A stretch of 64,000 nt of DNA from Pseudomonas sp. St316 (GCF_018325905.1 NZ_AP021901.1:3720001-3784000), one strand, 5' to 3'. Shown: positions 27,333 to 36,657, counted from the first letter of the stretch. Notes: a model not told the origin generated them from the sequence alone. Made by a program: numbers and translations.

Positions 27333-28691
27333 CTAGCTGGCTGACGAATGGCCGGCGACAACAGTGGCAAGCGGTAGCCAGACTCGAACCTCGAACCCTT
27401 CCTCTCGGTCTTTTGCCGGAGACAACAGTTCGATTCGCCCATTGATCCCCTGCACAATCGTCTTGACGATCGCTAACCCCAATCCCGCCCCACTGGTTTC
27501 GCTCTGACCGCGCACGAAACGTTCGGTCAGGTGCTGCAGGACGGCCACTGGCACCACCGGTCCGGCATTGATCACCCGCAGCAGCGCCCGGTCCGTGAGA
27601 ATGACTTTGATGGGTTGATCCCTCGCACCGTACTTCAATGCGTTCTCGATCAGATTGCGCAAGAGAATGCCGAAGGCATCCGGGTCGACGGTCGAATACA
27701 CATGGGCCTGGGCAGGAAGTTGCAGCGCGATCTGGCGGGTGCTGTTGTGCCGCCACTCATCCACCACGTGAGCCAACAATGGGACCAGGTCCTGGGGCGT
27801 TTGCGAGAGCAGTCCGCCCCCTTCTGCCTTGGCCAGCTGCATGAGTTTTTCCGATAACCGGGCCAATTCGCGCAACGCGCTTTCGATCTTTTTCGCACGC
27901 ACACGCAACGGACCTTCAGGGGCCTCCTGGTACAGCCGCTGGACTTGCGCCAATGTCGCGGCCAACGGTGTACGCAGCTCATGTGCGCTATTGGCGGTGA
28001 AGCTGCGTTCGGCCTCCAGGGTCTTGCGAAAGCGCTCCAGCAGGCGATTGACCGCATCCGCCAATGGGTTGATTTCTGCCGGCAGGCGCGACACCTTGAT
28101 CGGCGACAGATCACCCACGCCACGAGCCTCTACCGCGTAACGATAGGCCAGCACGCTGCCCAGGCTCATGCGCACCAATAGCCAGGTCCCCAACAGGCTG
28201 ATGGGGATCAGCGCCAATAATGGCCACAACAAGGCAAACAAGGCTTGCCGTGCGGCCCCGCGGCGATGGCGCAATGGCTCGGCGACTTCGATGAATACCG
28301 TTTCGCGCAGCGCACTGGCGCCATACAGACGGTACTTTGCCGTCGTGGAGAAACCTTCAATCGGATGTCTGCTGAATATCTTCGGGTTAGCATCATGGGA
28401 CTGCATCAGGATCTTGCCCCCGGCATCGCGCACCAGATAGCTCAGGTACTCCTTGTGCATCTTCAGGGTGGCAATCTGTTGCGCTTCACCCGGGTTTTCC
28501 CGGTTGCTGATTTCCAGCACGGCCAGGGGCAAAATGCGTTGGGCCGTCTCCTCCAGTGCGCTGTCAAAGGCCTCGTTCAACTCATGTCGCACCCCGCGCC
28601 AAGTGCCGACTGTCGCCACCAGCCAGAGCAAAGTCACGCCCAGCGTCAGTCCCAGGCCCAGACGCTTTTGCAGGCTGAAGGTCGTCTTCAT
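27333..28691 (-). CDS. Membrane sensor histidine kinase (QseC/PmrB-like)
   Basis: A 452-residue inner-membrane kinase. Transmembrane helices lie near residues 12-32 and 150-173, with a periplasmic sensor of about 115 residues between them. A HAMP-like linker follows. The H-box SAHELRTPLAA carries the phospho-His at 237, the N-box is NLIENALKYG, and the G-box is GAGLGLAIV. The ATG overlaps the stop of the response regulator gene (ATGA at 28688-28691). It probably controls the divergent PepSY/DUF2271/ApbE operon at 29478-33519. The periplasmic sensor has no recognisable ligand motif. Confidence 0.9.
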   Translation of the reverse strand: MKTTFSLQKRLGLGLTLGVTLLWLVATVGTWRGVRHELNEAFDSALEETAQRILPLAVLEISNRENPGEAQQIATLKMHKEYLSYLVRDAGGKILMQSHDANPKIFSRHPIEGFSTTAKYRLYGASALRETVFIEVAEPLRHRRGAARQALFALLWPLLALIPISLLGTWLLVRMSLGSVLAYRYAVEARGVGDLSPIKVSRLPAEINPLADAVNRLLERFRKTLEAERSFTANSAHELRTPLAATLAQVQRLYQEAPEGPLRVRAKKIESALRELARLSEKLMQLAKAEGGGLLSQTPQDLVPLLAHVVDEWRHNSTRQIALQLPAQAHVYSTVDPDAFGILLRNLIENALKYGARDQPIKVILTDRALLRVINAGPVVPVAVLQHLTERFVRGQSETSGAGLGLAIVKTIVQGINGRIELLSPAKDREEGFEVRVWLPLATVVAGHSSAS

Positions 28692-29347
28692 GCCGACACC
28701 ATCCGGTAACCCATGCCCCGCACGGTCTCGATCAGGTCGCGCCCAAGTTTCTTTCGCAGTCGACTGATATAGACCTCGATCGTATTACTTTCGATTTCGG
28801 CGCCAAAGGCGTACAGCCGATCTTCGAGTTGCCCCTTGGACAGCAGCGCACCGGGACGCTGGATGAATGCCTCCAACAGCGCCCATTCCCGGGCCGTGAG
28901 CTCCACCGCCATGCCGGCCCGATGCAACGTACGGGCAGTCATGTCGACGTGAAGCTCACCAAGCTTGATCTGAGGGTTGGGGTTACCGCTGTAACGACGG
29001 GCCACCGCAGCCACACGGGCCGACAATTCAAACAGGTCGAAGGGTTTGACCAGGTAATCGTCGGCGCCGGCATTGAGGCCGGCGATTCGATCAGAGATCT
29101 GGTCCTGGGCCGTCAGGATGATCACCGCAGTCGCGTCACCTGCGCTGCGCCGCTGACGCAGGAAGTCGAGTCCTCGGCCGTCCGGCAACATCAAGTCAAG
29201 CAGGATCAGGTCATAAGCGGTGGTGCTCACACTGCTGCGTGCATGGGCAAGGTTGTGCACCCAATCCACGGCATGGCCGTCATCGGCGATCTGCTCGCGT
29301 ACTGCATCCCCCAACCTTGGCGAGTCTTCAACCAATAAAACCCGCAT
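28688..29347 (-). CDS. OmpR-family response regulator
   Basis: 219 residues: an N-terminal receiver with VEDS and the phospho-acceptor D51 in LILLDLMLPDG, K in LVKPFDLFEL, and a C-terminal winged helix (about 125-219) with TAREWALLEAFIQRPG and SNTIEVYISRLRKKLG. AGGAG precedes the ATG. It is co-translated with the kinase at 27333 and is divergent from the redox operon starting at 29478. An inverted repeat between the two units (29400-29415) is a candidate binding site. Confidence 0.92.
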   Translation of the reverse strand: MRVLLVEDSPRLGDAVREQIADDGHAVDWVHNLAHARSSVSTTAYDLILLDLMLPDGRGLDFLRQRRSAGDATAVIILTAQDQISDRIAGLNAGADDYLVKPFDLFELSARVAAVARRYSGNPNPQIKLGELHVDMTARTLHRAGMAVELTAREWALLEAFIQRPGALLSKGQLEDRLYAFGAEIESNTIEVYISRLRKKLGRDLIETVRGMGYRMVSA

Positions 29348-29399
29348 CAGGCCGCTCCTGTAATCGTGGTTTGCCGCACCTTAGCGGCCTTACCTGACG

Positions 29400-29415
29400 T
29401 GAATCTGAAGATTCA
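29400..29415. promoter_or_regulatory. Candidate operator between the two-component and redox operons
   Basis: TGAATC-N4-GATTCA is an inverted repeat in the 130-bp divergent intergenic region, about 60 bases before the PepSY gene. Position suggests control by the adjacent OmpR-type regulator, although OmpR-type sites are more often direct repeats. Confidence 0.35.
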
Positions 29416-29477
29416 GCTGGCTGTCAGGAATGCACCGTAGGGTATGCCCCCAACGAAACCCCGACAGGAGACAGATC

Positions 29478-29801
29478 ATGAAAACAGGTTTTATCGCCAG
29501 CACTGCGCTGATCAGTGTGCTGGCCAACGGTTACGCCTTGGCCGATGACGACTGCGGCGAACCGGTCAACGACTGGCAGCCACGGGAAACCCTGCGCCTG
29601 CAGGTGGAACAGCGCTACGGCTGGACCGTGCAGCGCATCAAGGTCGACGACGGCTGTTACAAGCTCAAGGGCCTGGACCGCCAAGGCAATGTCGTCGAAG
29701 CCCGCTACGCACCGGCGTCGCTGCACCTGCGCAAGCTCGAGATCTACTTCCGGGACGATGATGACGCCAGCGCTTACCTCGCCCCGGCCCCCGCACCGTG
29801 A
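29478..29801 (+). CDS. Small exported PepSY-domain protein
   Basis: 107 residues with a Sec signal peptide (MKTGFIASTALISVLANGYALA) and a mature PepSY-like domain. The blocks VEQRYGWTVQRIKVDDGCYKL and RQGNVVEARYAP show the typical pattern of a PepSY_2 domain. Two cysteines (near 28 and 60) could form a disulfide. The start at 29478 has an upstream CAGGAGAC. It is the first gene of a four-gene redox operon. Small PepSY proteins are often periplasmic and co-occur with two-component systems and cytochrome or flavin redox modules. The exact role is unknown. Confidence 0.85.
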   Translation: MKTGFIASTALISVLANGYALADDDCGEPVNDWQPRETLRLQVEQRYGWTVQRIKVDDGCYKLKGLDRQGNVVEARYAPASLHLRKLEIYFRDDDDASAYLAPAPAP

Positions 29802-29887
29802 CATTTCAACGCATCGGCCCTGCCGTTCAGGTTGCTGTCAGCAAGCAGGTCCAGGCTCTGGCCCCAACGATCAAAAGGACACCTCCC

Positions 29888-30358
29888 ATGAAAAAAATCA
29901 TCGCTGCAACCTGCCTCGCCAGCGCCATCATCCTGCCGGGGCTGGCTCAAGCCCGTGAAATAACCCTCACGACCCAGCTCAAGCGCTACAGCGGCAACGA
30001 TGCGTACCTGGCGATCTACGTCACCGACGCCAACGGCCAGTACCAGAAAACCCTTTGGGTGGCCGGCAAAAAAACCAAGTACTACAAGCACCTGGCCGAC
30101 TGGGCCCGTGGCAGCAAGATGAGCCCCAGCGAGTACGACGGCGTCAGCGGCGCCAGCGTTGGCAGCGGCGACACACTCAAAGTCAGCGTCGAGCTGGCAG
30201 ACGCCCTGATCGATACCGGGTATCAGGTCCGTATCGATAGCGCCGTCGAGGATAAGCGTGATGCCCGGGCCGACGTCAGCGTGGCCCTGACTTCTCAAGG
30301 TGCAGGCAAGCCAGTGGCGGGCAATACCTTCGTCGAATCCTTTACCTACGATCTGTAG
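29888..30358 (+). CDS. DUF2271 periplasmic protein with an ApbE flavinylation motif
   Basis: 156 residues with a Sec signal peptide (cleavage after AQA near residue 22) and a DUF2271 domain. DGVSGAS at 84-90 fits the ApbE target consensus D-x-x-S/T-G-A-S/T, in which the last Ser/Thr receives FMN; S90 would be the modified residue. Two genes downstream is an ApbE FMN transferase, and the gene between encodes a PepSY-flavodoxin reductase. DUF2271 proteins are reported in ApbE/PepSY gene clusters as extracytosolic flavoproteins. I infer that this protein carries covalent FMN and accepts electrons passed across the membrane. The start at 29888 leaves a clean signal peptide; a longer frame to 29798 overlaps the previous gene. 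Confidence 0.82.
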   Translation: MKKIIAATCLASAIILPGLAQAREITLTTQLKRYSGNDAYLAIYVTDANGQYQKTLWVAGKKTKYYKHLADWARGSKMSPSEYDGVSGASVGSGDTLKVSVELADALIDTGYQVRIDSAVEDKRDARADVSVALTSQGAGKPVAGNTFVESFTYDL

Positions 30359-30383
30359 CACCTGCCATTTGCGGAGGCCGAAC

Positions 30384-32564
30384 ATGCTTCGCCAGCTCCA
30401 TGCCCTACCCGGTTTGATTGCCGCCCTTTTGGTCATGCTATTGGCCGTCAGCGGCGCGATATTGTCTGTCAATCCGGCCCTTGAACGCCTGAACAACACG
30501 TCCACGGCGCTCGGGCAAGTCAATGTCGCTCAGTTGGCGGGACGCGTCGCCGAGCACTTTCCAGCCGTGGAGCAGATCCAGCGTACGGCGTCCGGGACGG
30601 TCATCGTCTACTACAACCGTGAAGGCCAGGTCGGCGCCGAGGAGGTCGACCCGCTGAGCGGTCAAGGCTTGGCACCGTACGAGCCCGGTACCTTCTCGCG
30701 CTGGATGAAAGACCTGCACCGCTCGCTGTTCCTGGGTTCGCCGGGCCATGGGCTCGCAGGGGCCGGCGCGCTGCTCATGCTGATGCTGTTGGTGTCCGGG
30801 GCGCTGTTGCTGGTCCGGCGGGTCGGCGGCTGGCGCAACCTGCTGCGTCCACTGCGGGGCAACTTCAGCCAGCGTTGGCACGCGCAAGTCGGACGCCTGG
30901 CGCTATGGGGGCTGCTGTTGTCGGCCCTCAGCGGGCTCTATCTGTGCGCCGTTACGTTCGACTTCATCGCCGATGGCAGCCAAGTCGAGCCCGCGTTCCC
31001 CGACCGCGTCAGCAGCGCCCCAGCCTTGCCGGTGGCGAACCTGCACGCTTTGGCCTCAATCGATCTGAATGACCTGCGCGAACTCGTCTACCCCAGTCCC
31101 AATAACCCGCAAGACGTGTTTTCCTTGCGCACGGCCCAGGGCGACGGCTATGTGGACCCGGCCCGCGGCAACCTGCTGTCCTATCAAGCCCATGACGGGA
31201 TGCACACCGTCTACGAATGGATCTACCGATTGCACACCGGTGAAGGGCTGTGGTGGCTCGGCCTGTTGCTTGGCCTTAGCGCACTTTGCGTGCCGTTGAT
31301 GAGCATCACTGGCCTGCTGATGTGGTGGCGTCGCCGCAAAGCCGCGCCGAACATCCGTCATGACAGCTCCGCGCAATCCGCCGACATCGTGATCCTGGTA
31401 GGCAGCGAAACCAACAGCACCTGGGGCTTTGCCAACACCTTGCATGAAGCCTTGCACCAAGCCGGTCACCGCGTCCACAGCGCGGCAATGAATCAATACG
31501 CCAACGCCTGCATCAACGCGCAACGGGTGTTCATCCTCACCGCAACCCACGGTGACGGCAACGCCCCGGCCTGTGCTTCGCAGTTCCTGGCCCAGCTGGC
31601 CAGCACTGGCCTGAAACCCGGACAGGCGTTTGCCGTATTGGGCTTTGGTGACCGCCAGTTTGCCCAGTTCTGTCAATTTGCCCACCAGGTGCAGGACGCC
31701 TTGTTGCAGGCCGGTGGCACGCCGTTGATCGCCCTGGAAACCATCAACCGCCAGTCCTCCCAGGAATTTGCTCGCTGGGGCCATGCCGTGGGTGAGGCGC
31801 TGGGGCATGACTTGACGTTGATCCACACCGCACAGCCGCCACGCACCCATCAACTGATGCTGGTCGAGCGCATTGCCTATGGTGAACAGGTAGGCGCGCC
31901 CACCCACGTACTGCGTTTCAAAGCCTCAGGGACGTTACCGGCCTTTGAGGCCGGAGATCTGGTCGGCATCCTGCCCCCTGACAACCCCCTCCCTCGGTTT
32001 TACTCGCTGGCCAGCAGCTCACAGGACGGCGTGCTGGAGATCTGTGTACGCAAACACAAAGGAGGCCTGTGCTCATCATTACTTCACAGTTTGGAGATCA
32101 CGGCGACCATCGACGCCTTTATCCAACCGAACCCACAATTTCGCCCAGCGTCGGGGGCGCACCCAGTGATCCTGATCGGCGCCGGTACCGGCATCGGCCC
32201 CCTGGCCGGTTTTATCCGAAACAACAAGGCCCACCACCCGATGCACTTGTATTGGGGCGGGCGCAACCCGGCCTCGGACTTCCTCTACGAAACCGAGCTC
32301 AACCATTACCTGGCTGACCGTCGCTTGACGGCATTGCACGCGGCCTTTTCCCAGGTCATGGACCGTTCCTACGTGCAAGACCGGCTGATCAGCGACGCCC
32401 TGATGTTGCGGCGGCTGATAGAAAAAGGTGCCCAGGTACTGGTTTGCGGCGGTCGCGAGATGGCCAAGGGCGTGATGCTGGCGCTGGACGAAGTGCTGGC
32501 TCCCCTCAACCTGAATGTGCTGACCCTCAAAGCACAGGGGCGCTACCGCGAAGATGTCTACTGA
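30384..32564 (+). CDS. PepSY membrane / flavodoxin / NADPH-flavin reductase fusion
   Basis: A 726-residue inner-membrane protein. The N-terminal half (about 1-325) is a PepSY-associated transmembrane region with hydrophobic segments near 8-30, 120-145, 175-197 and 295-325. A flavodoxin-like domain (about 340-475) follows, with VILVGSETNSTWGFA and TATHGDGNAP as FMN-binding loops. The FNR-type reductase comes last: RFYSLASSS binds FAD and VILIGAGTGIGPLAGF binds NADPH. This resembles sulfite-reductase flavoprotein architecture joined to a membrane relay. It should take electrons from NADPH and pass them to periplasmic acceptors, probably the flavinylated DUF2271 protein. GGAGG lies before the ATG at 30384. 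Confidence 0.88.
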   Translation: MLRQLHALPGLIAALLVMLLAVSGAILSVNPALERLNNTSTALGQVNVAQLAGRVAEHFPAVEQIQRTASGTVIVYYNREGQVGAEEVDPLSGQGLAPYEPGTFSRWMKDLHRSLFLGSPGHGLAGAGALLMLMLLVSGALLLVRRVGGWRNLLRPLRGNFSQRWHAQVGRLALWGLLLSALSGLYLCAVTFDFIADGSQVEPAFPDRVSSAPALPVANLHALASIDLNDLRELVYPSPNNPQDVFSLRTAQGDGYVDPARGNLLSYQAHDGMHTVYEWIYRLHTGEGLWWLGLLLGLSALCVPLMSITGLLMWWRRRKAAPNIRHDSSAQSADIVILVGSETNSTWGFANTLHEALHQAGHRVHSAAMNQYANACINAQRVFILTATHGDGNAPACASQFLAQLASTGLKPGQAFAVLGFGDRQFAQFCQFAHQVQDALLQAGGTPLIALETINRQSSQEFARWGHAVGEALGHDLTLIHTAQPPRTHQLMLVERIAYGEQVGAPTHVLRFKASGTLPAFEAGDLVGILPPDNPLPRFYSLASSSQDGVLEICVRKHKGGLCSSLLHSLEITATIDAFIQPNPQFRPASGAHPVILIGAGTGIGPLAGFIRNNKAHHPMHLYWGGRNPASDFLYETELNHYLADRRLTALHAAFSQVMDRSYVQDRLISDALMLRRLIEKGAQVLVCGGREMAKGVMLALDEVLAPLNLNVLTLKAQGRYREDVY

Positions 32565-33519
32565 ATGGCGACGCTACAGCCTGAACGGCGAAACCATGGG
32601 CACGCGCTACACCGCCCTGTTCTACGCCCCGGCCAAACCCGATATCCCCGCAGTCAGCCACGCGCTGGCAAGTGCCGTGGCCCGGGTGGACCAGCAAATG
32701 TCGACCTGGAAACCCGACTCCGACCTCAATCGCCTCAACAACGCACCTTTGCAAGAATGGATAGCCGTGCCCGAGGAGCTGACCACGGTATTGTCTGCGG
32801 CGCTGCGCGTCAGCCGGCAATCGGGCGGTGCCTTCGACATCGCCGTTGGTGATCTGGTGGACGCCTGGGGCTTCGGTCCCGGCGAGAGGTCCATCACGGA
32901 GTCGGCGCTCGATGGGTTGCCTGCGCCAACTCGGCGCTCGACTCGTGCCGCGCTGGTCGTTGATTCACAACGCAACCAGGTGCGCAAACAGGCACCGCTG
33001 AACCTCAATTTGAACGGCATTGCCAAAGGTTTTGGTGTCGATGAACTGGCCCGCTGCCTGGACAGGTTTGGCATCACGCGCTATCTGGTAGGCATCGACG
33101 GCGAGATGCGTGCCCGCGGCAGCAAACCGGATGAGCAGCCTTGGGTCGTGGCCATAGAAAAACCCCATCGGGGCGTGCGTGAGGTCATGGGTGTGATGGA
33201 ACTCAGCGACGCTGCCATCGCCACCTCCGGGGATTACCGACACTGGGTCGACATCAAGGGGCAATCCTTCGCCCATACGATGAGCCCGGCCACCGGTGCC
33301 CCGCTGTGCAACGCACTGGCAGCCGTCACGGTGGTATCAACCTCATGCATGCTCGCCGACGCCTGGGCCACAGCGTTGATGGTACTGGGCGAAAACCAAG
33401 GCCCCCGCTTGGCGCAAGAACGAGGGATGGACGCATTGTTCGTCGTGCGCGACGGTTTGCAGCTCAAGGAAATATCCATTGTCGGTGGGCAGTTGCAAGC
33501 TCAGGTCCAAACGCGCTGA
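32554..33519 (+). CDS. apbE: ApbE-family FAD:protein FMN transferase
   Basis: A 321-residue enzyme that attaches FMN from FAD to Ser/Thr in target motifs, with Mg. Recognisable blocks are GETMGTRYTA at 12-21, SGGAFDIAVGDLVDAWGFG, LNLNGIAKGFGVDEL, ATSGDYRHW, and the Mg-binding DAWATALMVLG near the C-terminus. It overlaps the preceding gene by 11 bases, so it belongs to the redox operon. The likely substrate is the DUF2271 protein at 29888. Oddly, no signal peptide or lipobox precedes the catalytic domain, whereas many ApbE proteins are periplasmic lipoproteins and the DUF2271 protein looks Sec-exported. Confidence 0.92.
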   Translation: MSTEWRRYSLNGETMGTRYTALFYAPAKPDIPAVSHALASAVARVDQQMSTWKPDSDLNRLNNAPLQEWIAVPEELTTVLSAALRVSRQSGGAFDIAVGDLVDAWGFGPGERSITESALDGLPAPTRRSTRAALVVDSQRNQVRKQAPLNLNLNGIAKGFGVDELARCLDRFGITRYLVGIDGEMRARGSKPDEQPWVVAIEKPHRGVREVMGVMELSDAAIATSGDYRHWVDIKGQSFAHTMSPATGAPLCNALAAVTVVSTSCMLADAWATALMVLGENQGPRLAQERGMDALFVVRDGLQLKEISIVGGQLQAQVQTR

Positions 33520-33584
33520 CGCCGAGCCTCGAATCGCGGCGGCAGTGAAGCAAGGCCCGTTTTAACGGCGCAAGCAATCGGATT

Positions 33585-34574
33585 TCATTCGATCATCGGT
33601 ACCTTGGCGGCCCGTTGATAAGGCCCGTACTCGACCGGTACCCACTGGAAGTGCCCGCCCATCGCACTGATATGCCCTATCCCCGGAAACGGCAGATGCG
33701 CCGCCGTCACCCAGGTCTTGGCGGTGGCCGCCTCATTGAACACCTTGGCCCGGCTCTCGATCGCCCGTCGATTGTCGACATCGAAACGAATCGATACTTC
33801 GGGATGCTCAAACTGCACCGCCAGGTTATGCACCAGGTCCCCCATGAACAGGATGCTCTGGCCTTGGGAGGTAAAACGGTACGTAGTGCTGCCGGGCGTA
33901 TGCCCAGGCTCCAGTTCGGCATTGACACCGGGCACTGGCGACTGGCCGCTGGCGAAGGTCTTGAAGCGGCCGGCTGCCACATAAGGAGCGGTGGAGTCCT
34001 GAGCGATCTTGAAGAACTCCCGGGCACCGACGGGCGCCTTGGTCATCGCCTGGGGATCGAGCCAGTAATCGGCTTCCGCCTTCGCCGCGTAGACCGTCGC
34101 GTTGGCGAACAACGGTTGCTGCTTGTCGTCGACCAGCCCGCACACGTGATCCAGGTGCAAATGAGTCAGCAGGATGGCATCAACCTGCTCCGGGCGATAA
34201 CCGGCGGCCTGCATGTTCGCCGAGAGCATTCCAGCCGTGGCGCCGATGCACTGGCCGGCACCGGTGTCCACCAAGATCAGTTGCTTACCGGTATTGACCA
34301 GAAAAGCGTTGAAGGCAGTCTGCACCCCCGGCGTTTCAATCGAGCGACGGGCGAGCAAGGCGCGGATCTGGCTTTGGCTCAGGCCTTCGAGCAGCTTGGG
34401 AGAGAGATCGTTGTAGCCGTCGAACAGCGCCGTCACTTCATAGTCCCCCACCGCCAGGCGGTAATAACCGGGAACTTGAGTGGCCTGCAGCGGCGCCTGG
34501 GCCAGAGCGTCCAACGATGTCAGCGCCAATGCCAGGCCTGCTCCACGCAATGCGCACACCAGAGAATGCTTCAT
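33585..34574 (-). CDS. Exported MBL-fold metallohydrolase
   Basis: 329 residues with a Sec signal peptide (cleavage after LAQA near residue 26). The zinc motif HLHLDH is at 138-143; further ligands are H in LEPGHTPGST (about 230), D in FMGDLVHN (about 250) and H in TAAHLPFPG (about 295). The pattern fits the secreted MBL branch that includes lactonase-like and organophosphate-hydrolase-like enzymes. The substrate is unknown. It is a single gene, convergent with the apbE operon and divergent from the AraC regulator at 34841, which may control it. Confidence 0.88.
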   Translation of the reverse strand: MKHSLVCALRGAGLALALTSLDALAQAPLQATQVPGYYRLAVGDYEVTALFDGYNDLSPKLLEGLSQSQIRALLARRSIETPGVQTAFNAFLVNTGKQLILVDTGAGQCIGATAGMLSANMQAAGYRPEQVDAILLTHLHLDHVCGLVDDKQQPLFANATVYAAKAEADYWLDPQAMTKAPVGAREFFKIAQDSTAPYVAAGRFKTFASGQSPVPGVNAELEPGHTPGSTTYRFTSQGQSILFMGDLVHNLAVQFEHPEVSIRFDVDNRRAIESRAKVFNEAATAKTWVTAAHLPFPGIGHISAMGGHFQWVPVEYGPYQRAAKVPMIE

Positions 34575-34840
34575 ACCTTCACCTTGATCGAGTCAGAAGA
34601 ACGGCCACCCATACACCAGCCGGAGAAGGTCATCATGCACTCGCCCCGCACAGCAAAAATTGCAGCCATGTGCTGAATGAGTACTACGCCCGGCGCCGAA
34701 CCCGAACGCAATTAACAACGTTTAACTCGCACACTCGCGCCCCGCACCCAAGAATGAAGCCCTCTGTCCAGACCTGTTTTCTCATGCCGGAAGCTGCCTG
34801 CCCACCGTGCGGTGCGCCGGACATTTCCCGCTGACACGGA

Positions 34841-35272
34841 ATGTTTGTCATGGCTCATGCATCGCACACCACCCTCAGGGCGCCCATCAAGCCCACGCGC
34901 AAAACCAGCATCGGTGGCCTGTCTCCCTGGCGCGAAAGCCTGGTCAAGAAAATGATTCTCGACGGCCTGAGCGACACCCTGGAAATTGCTGAACTGGCCA
35001 AGGCCTGCGCCCTGTCCCGCAGTCATTTCTCCCGAGCCTTCAAGTGCAGCACCGGCCAGTCCCCTCAGGCCTGGATCCGTAGCCAGCGCATCGCCCGGGC
35101 CAAACAACTGATCCGGGAGACCGACTTGACCCTGACGCAAATCAGCCTGGAATGCGGGTTCTGCGATCAGGCGCATTTTTGCCACATCTTCACCCACAGC
35201 GAAGGCATCAATCCGTTCGCCTGGCGATGTCGAGAACTGCGCGCTCAGCCGTACACACCTGGCTGCGCGTAA
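34841..35272 (+). CDS. Short AraC-family regulator (DNA-binding domain only)
   Basis: 143 residues. Nearly all of the protein is the AraC double helix-turn-helix: IAELAKACALSRSHFSRAFK is the first reading helix and LTQISLECGFCDQAHFCHIF with the C-terminal INPFAWR completes the signature. There is no ligand-binding domain. It lies between the MBL hydrolase and an OprD porin, 41 bases before the porin gene on the same strand, so it may regulate either or both. The start could be 34841 or 34850; no strong ribosome-binding site is visible. Confidence 0.86.
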   Translation: MFVMAHASHTTLRAPIKPTRKTSIGGLSPWRESLVKKMILDGLSDTLEIAELAKACALSRSHFSRAFKCSTGQSPQAWIRSQRIARAKQLIRETDLTLTQISLECGFCDQAHFCHIFTHSEGINPFAWRCRELRAQPYTPGCA

Positions 35273-35313
35273 TACCGCCCTTCGCCCGTCCAACTTTCAC
35301 ATGGAAATGAAGC

Positions 35314-36657
35314 ATGTTGTTTGCACCAAACCACTCAACCATGGTCCTGAAACCGCTCTGGCTGCTTGCCCTGTTCACCGGCAGCGCCGCGCCGGCGCTG
35401 GCAGCGGACCTCGGACCAAGCACGCCTGGCTTTCTCGACGGGGCGACGCTGGAAGTCCTCAGCCGCAACTTCTACCTCAACAATGACTATCGCACCCCGA
35501 CTGCGGCAGGTAAAAGCTACAAACAGGAATGGGCCCAAGGCTTCATCACTTCGTTCGAGTCCGGTTTCACCCCCGGCACGATCGGCGTAGGCATCGATGC
35601 CCACGGGTTCCTGGGGTTGAAACTGGACGGCGGCAAGGGGCATTCCGGAACGGGGCTATTGCCGCTGGATGAGAACGGGCGAAGCGAGGACCAGTACTCC
35701 AGCGCCGGCGGCGCGCTGAAATTCAACACCTCACGCACCACCCTGGCGGTCGGCGAAATGACCGTGCAGAGCCCGGTATTCGACACCGCAGACAAGCGCC
35801 TGCAACCGGAGTACACCAGCGGCCTGCTGCTCTCCAGCCGCGAGTTCGAAGGGGTCGACCTGCAAGCGGGTCACTTCAGTGCGTTCAAGAATCAGGACGC
35901 GTCGACCGGCAAGGGTGATTTTTCCGGGTATGGGGCGACGACGCGCCACGGCGCCATCGACTTCATCGGCGCCGACCTGTTCACTGGCCAAGCCTTGGGC
36001 GGCGCGCTCTACGCCTCCGAACTGAGCGACACCTGGCGCCAGTACTATGCCAACCTGCATACCACCCTTGGCGAACTGTTCCTCGACGGCAACCTGTATC
36101 ACACCCGCGACGATGGCAAGGCCATTGCCGGGGCCATCGACACCACAGCCTATAGCCTGAGCGGCAAGTACCGGCTCAATGCCCAGGCGTTCACCCTGGC
36201 CTATCAGAAAATCAACGGCGACACGCCCTTCGATTTCGTCGGCGGCGACTCCATCTACCTGGCCAACTCGATCAAATATGCCGACTTCAATGGCCCCGGC
36301 GAGCGCTCGTGGCAAGCGCGCTACGACCTTGACCTGGGCACCCTGGGCATCCCCGGCCTGAGCTTCATGGCCCGCTATGTGACTGGACGCGGGATCGACG
36401 GCAGCCATGCCCCCCAAGGCGGTGCCTACAACCCGTTCGATACCGATACCAACAGCTACCGTCCGCAACAAGGGGACGGCGGACGCCATTGGGAGCGCGA
36501 CCTGAACCTGCACTACATCGTGCAGTCAGGCCCGGCGAAGGACCTGTCGTTGCAACTGTCCCATGTCACCCATCGCGCCAACACCAGCCAGGGCGGCGAT
36601 GACATCGACCGGCTGTACCTCGTTATTGAGTACCCACTCAAGCTGGGGCCGCTCTGA
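35314..36657 (+). CDS. OprD-family outer-membrane porin
   Basis: About 447 residues forming an 18-strand barrel for substrate-specific uptake of small acids, amino acids or peptides. The Sec signal peptide is best read from an internal ATG at 35341 (MVLKPLWLLALF, cleaved after ALA). The mature start GFLDGATLEVLSRNFYLNNDYR is highly typical of OprD proteins, as are the QEWAQGF block and the C-terminal strand YLVIEYPLKLGPL. The substrate cannot be deduced; the neighbouring AraC regulator and MBL hydrolase may belong to the same pathway. The 3' end is convergent with the EAL gene at 36686. Confidence 0.92.
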   Translation: MLFAPNHSTMVLKPLWLLALFTGSAAPALAADLGPSTPGFLDGATLEVLSRNFYLNNDYRTPTAAGKSYKQEWAQGFITSFESGFTPGTIGVGIDAHGFLGLKLDGGKGHSGTGLLPLDENGRSEDQYSSAGGALKFNTSRTTLAVGEMTVQSPVFDTADKRLQPEYTSGLLLSSREFEGVDLQAGHFSAFKNQDASTGKGDFSGYGATTRHGAIDFIGADLFTGQALGGALYASELSDTWRQYYANLHTTLGELFLDGNLYHTRDDGKAIAGAIDTTAYSLSGKYRLNAQAFTLAYQKINGDTPFDFVGGDSIYLANSIKYADFNGPGERSWQARYDLDLGTLGIPGLSFMARYVTGRGIDGSHAPQGGAYNPFDTDTNSYRPQQGDGGRHWERDLNLHYIVQSGPAKDLSLQLSHVTHRANTSQGGDDIDRLYLVIEYPLKLGPL

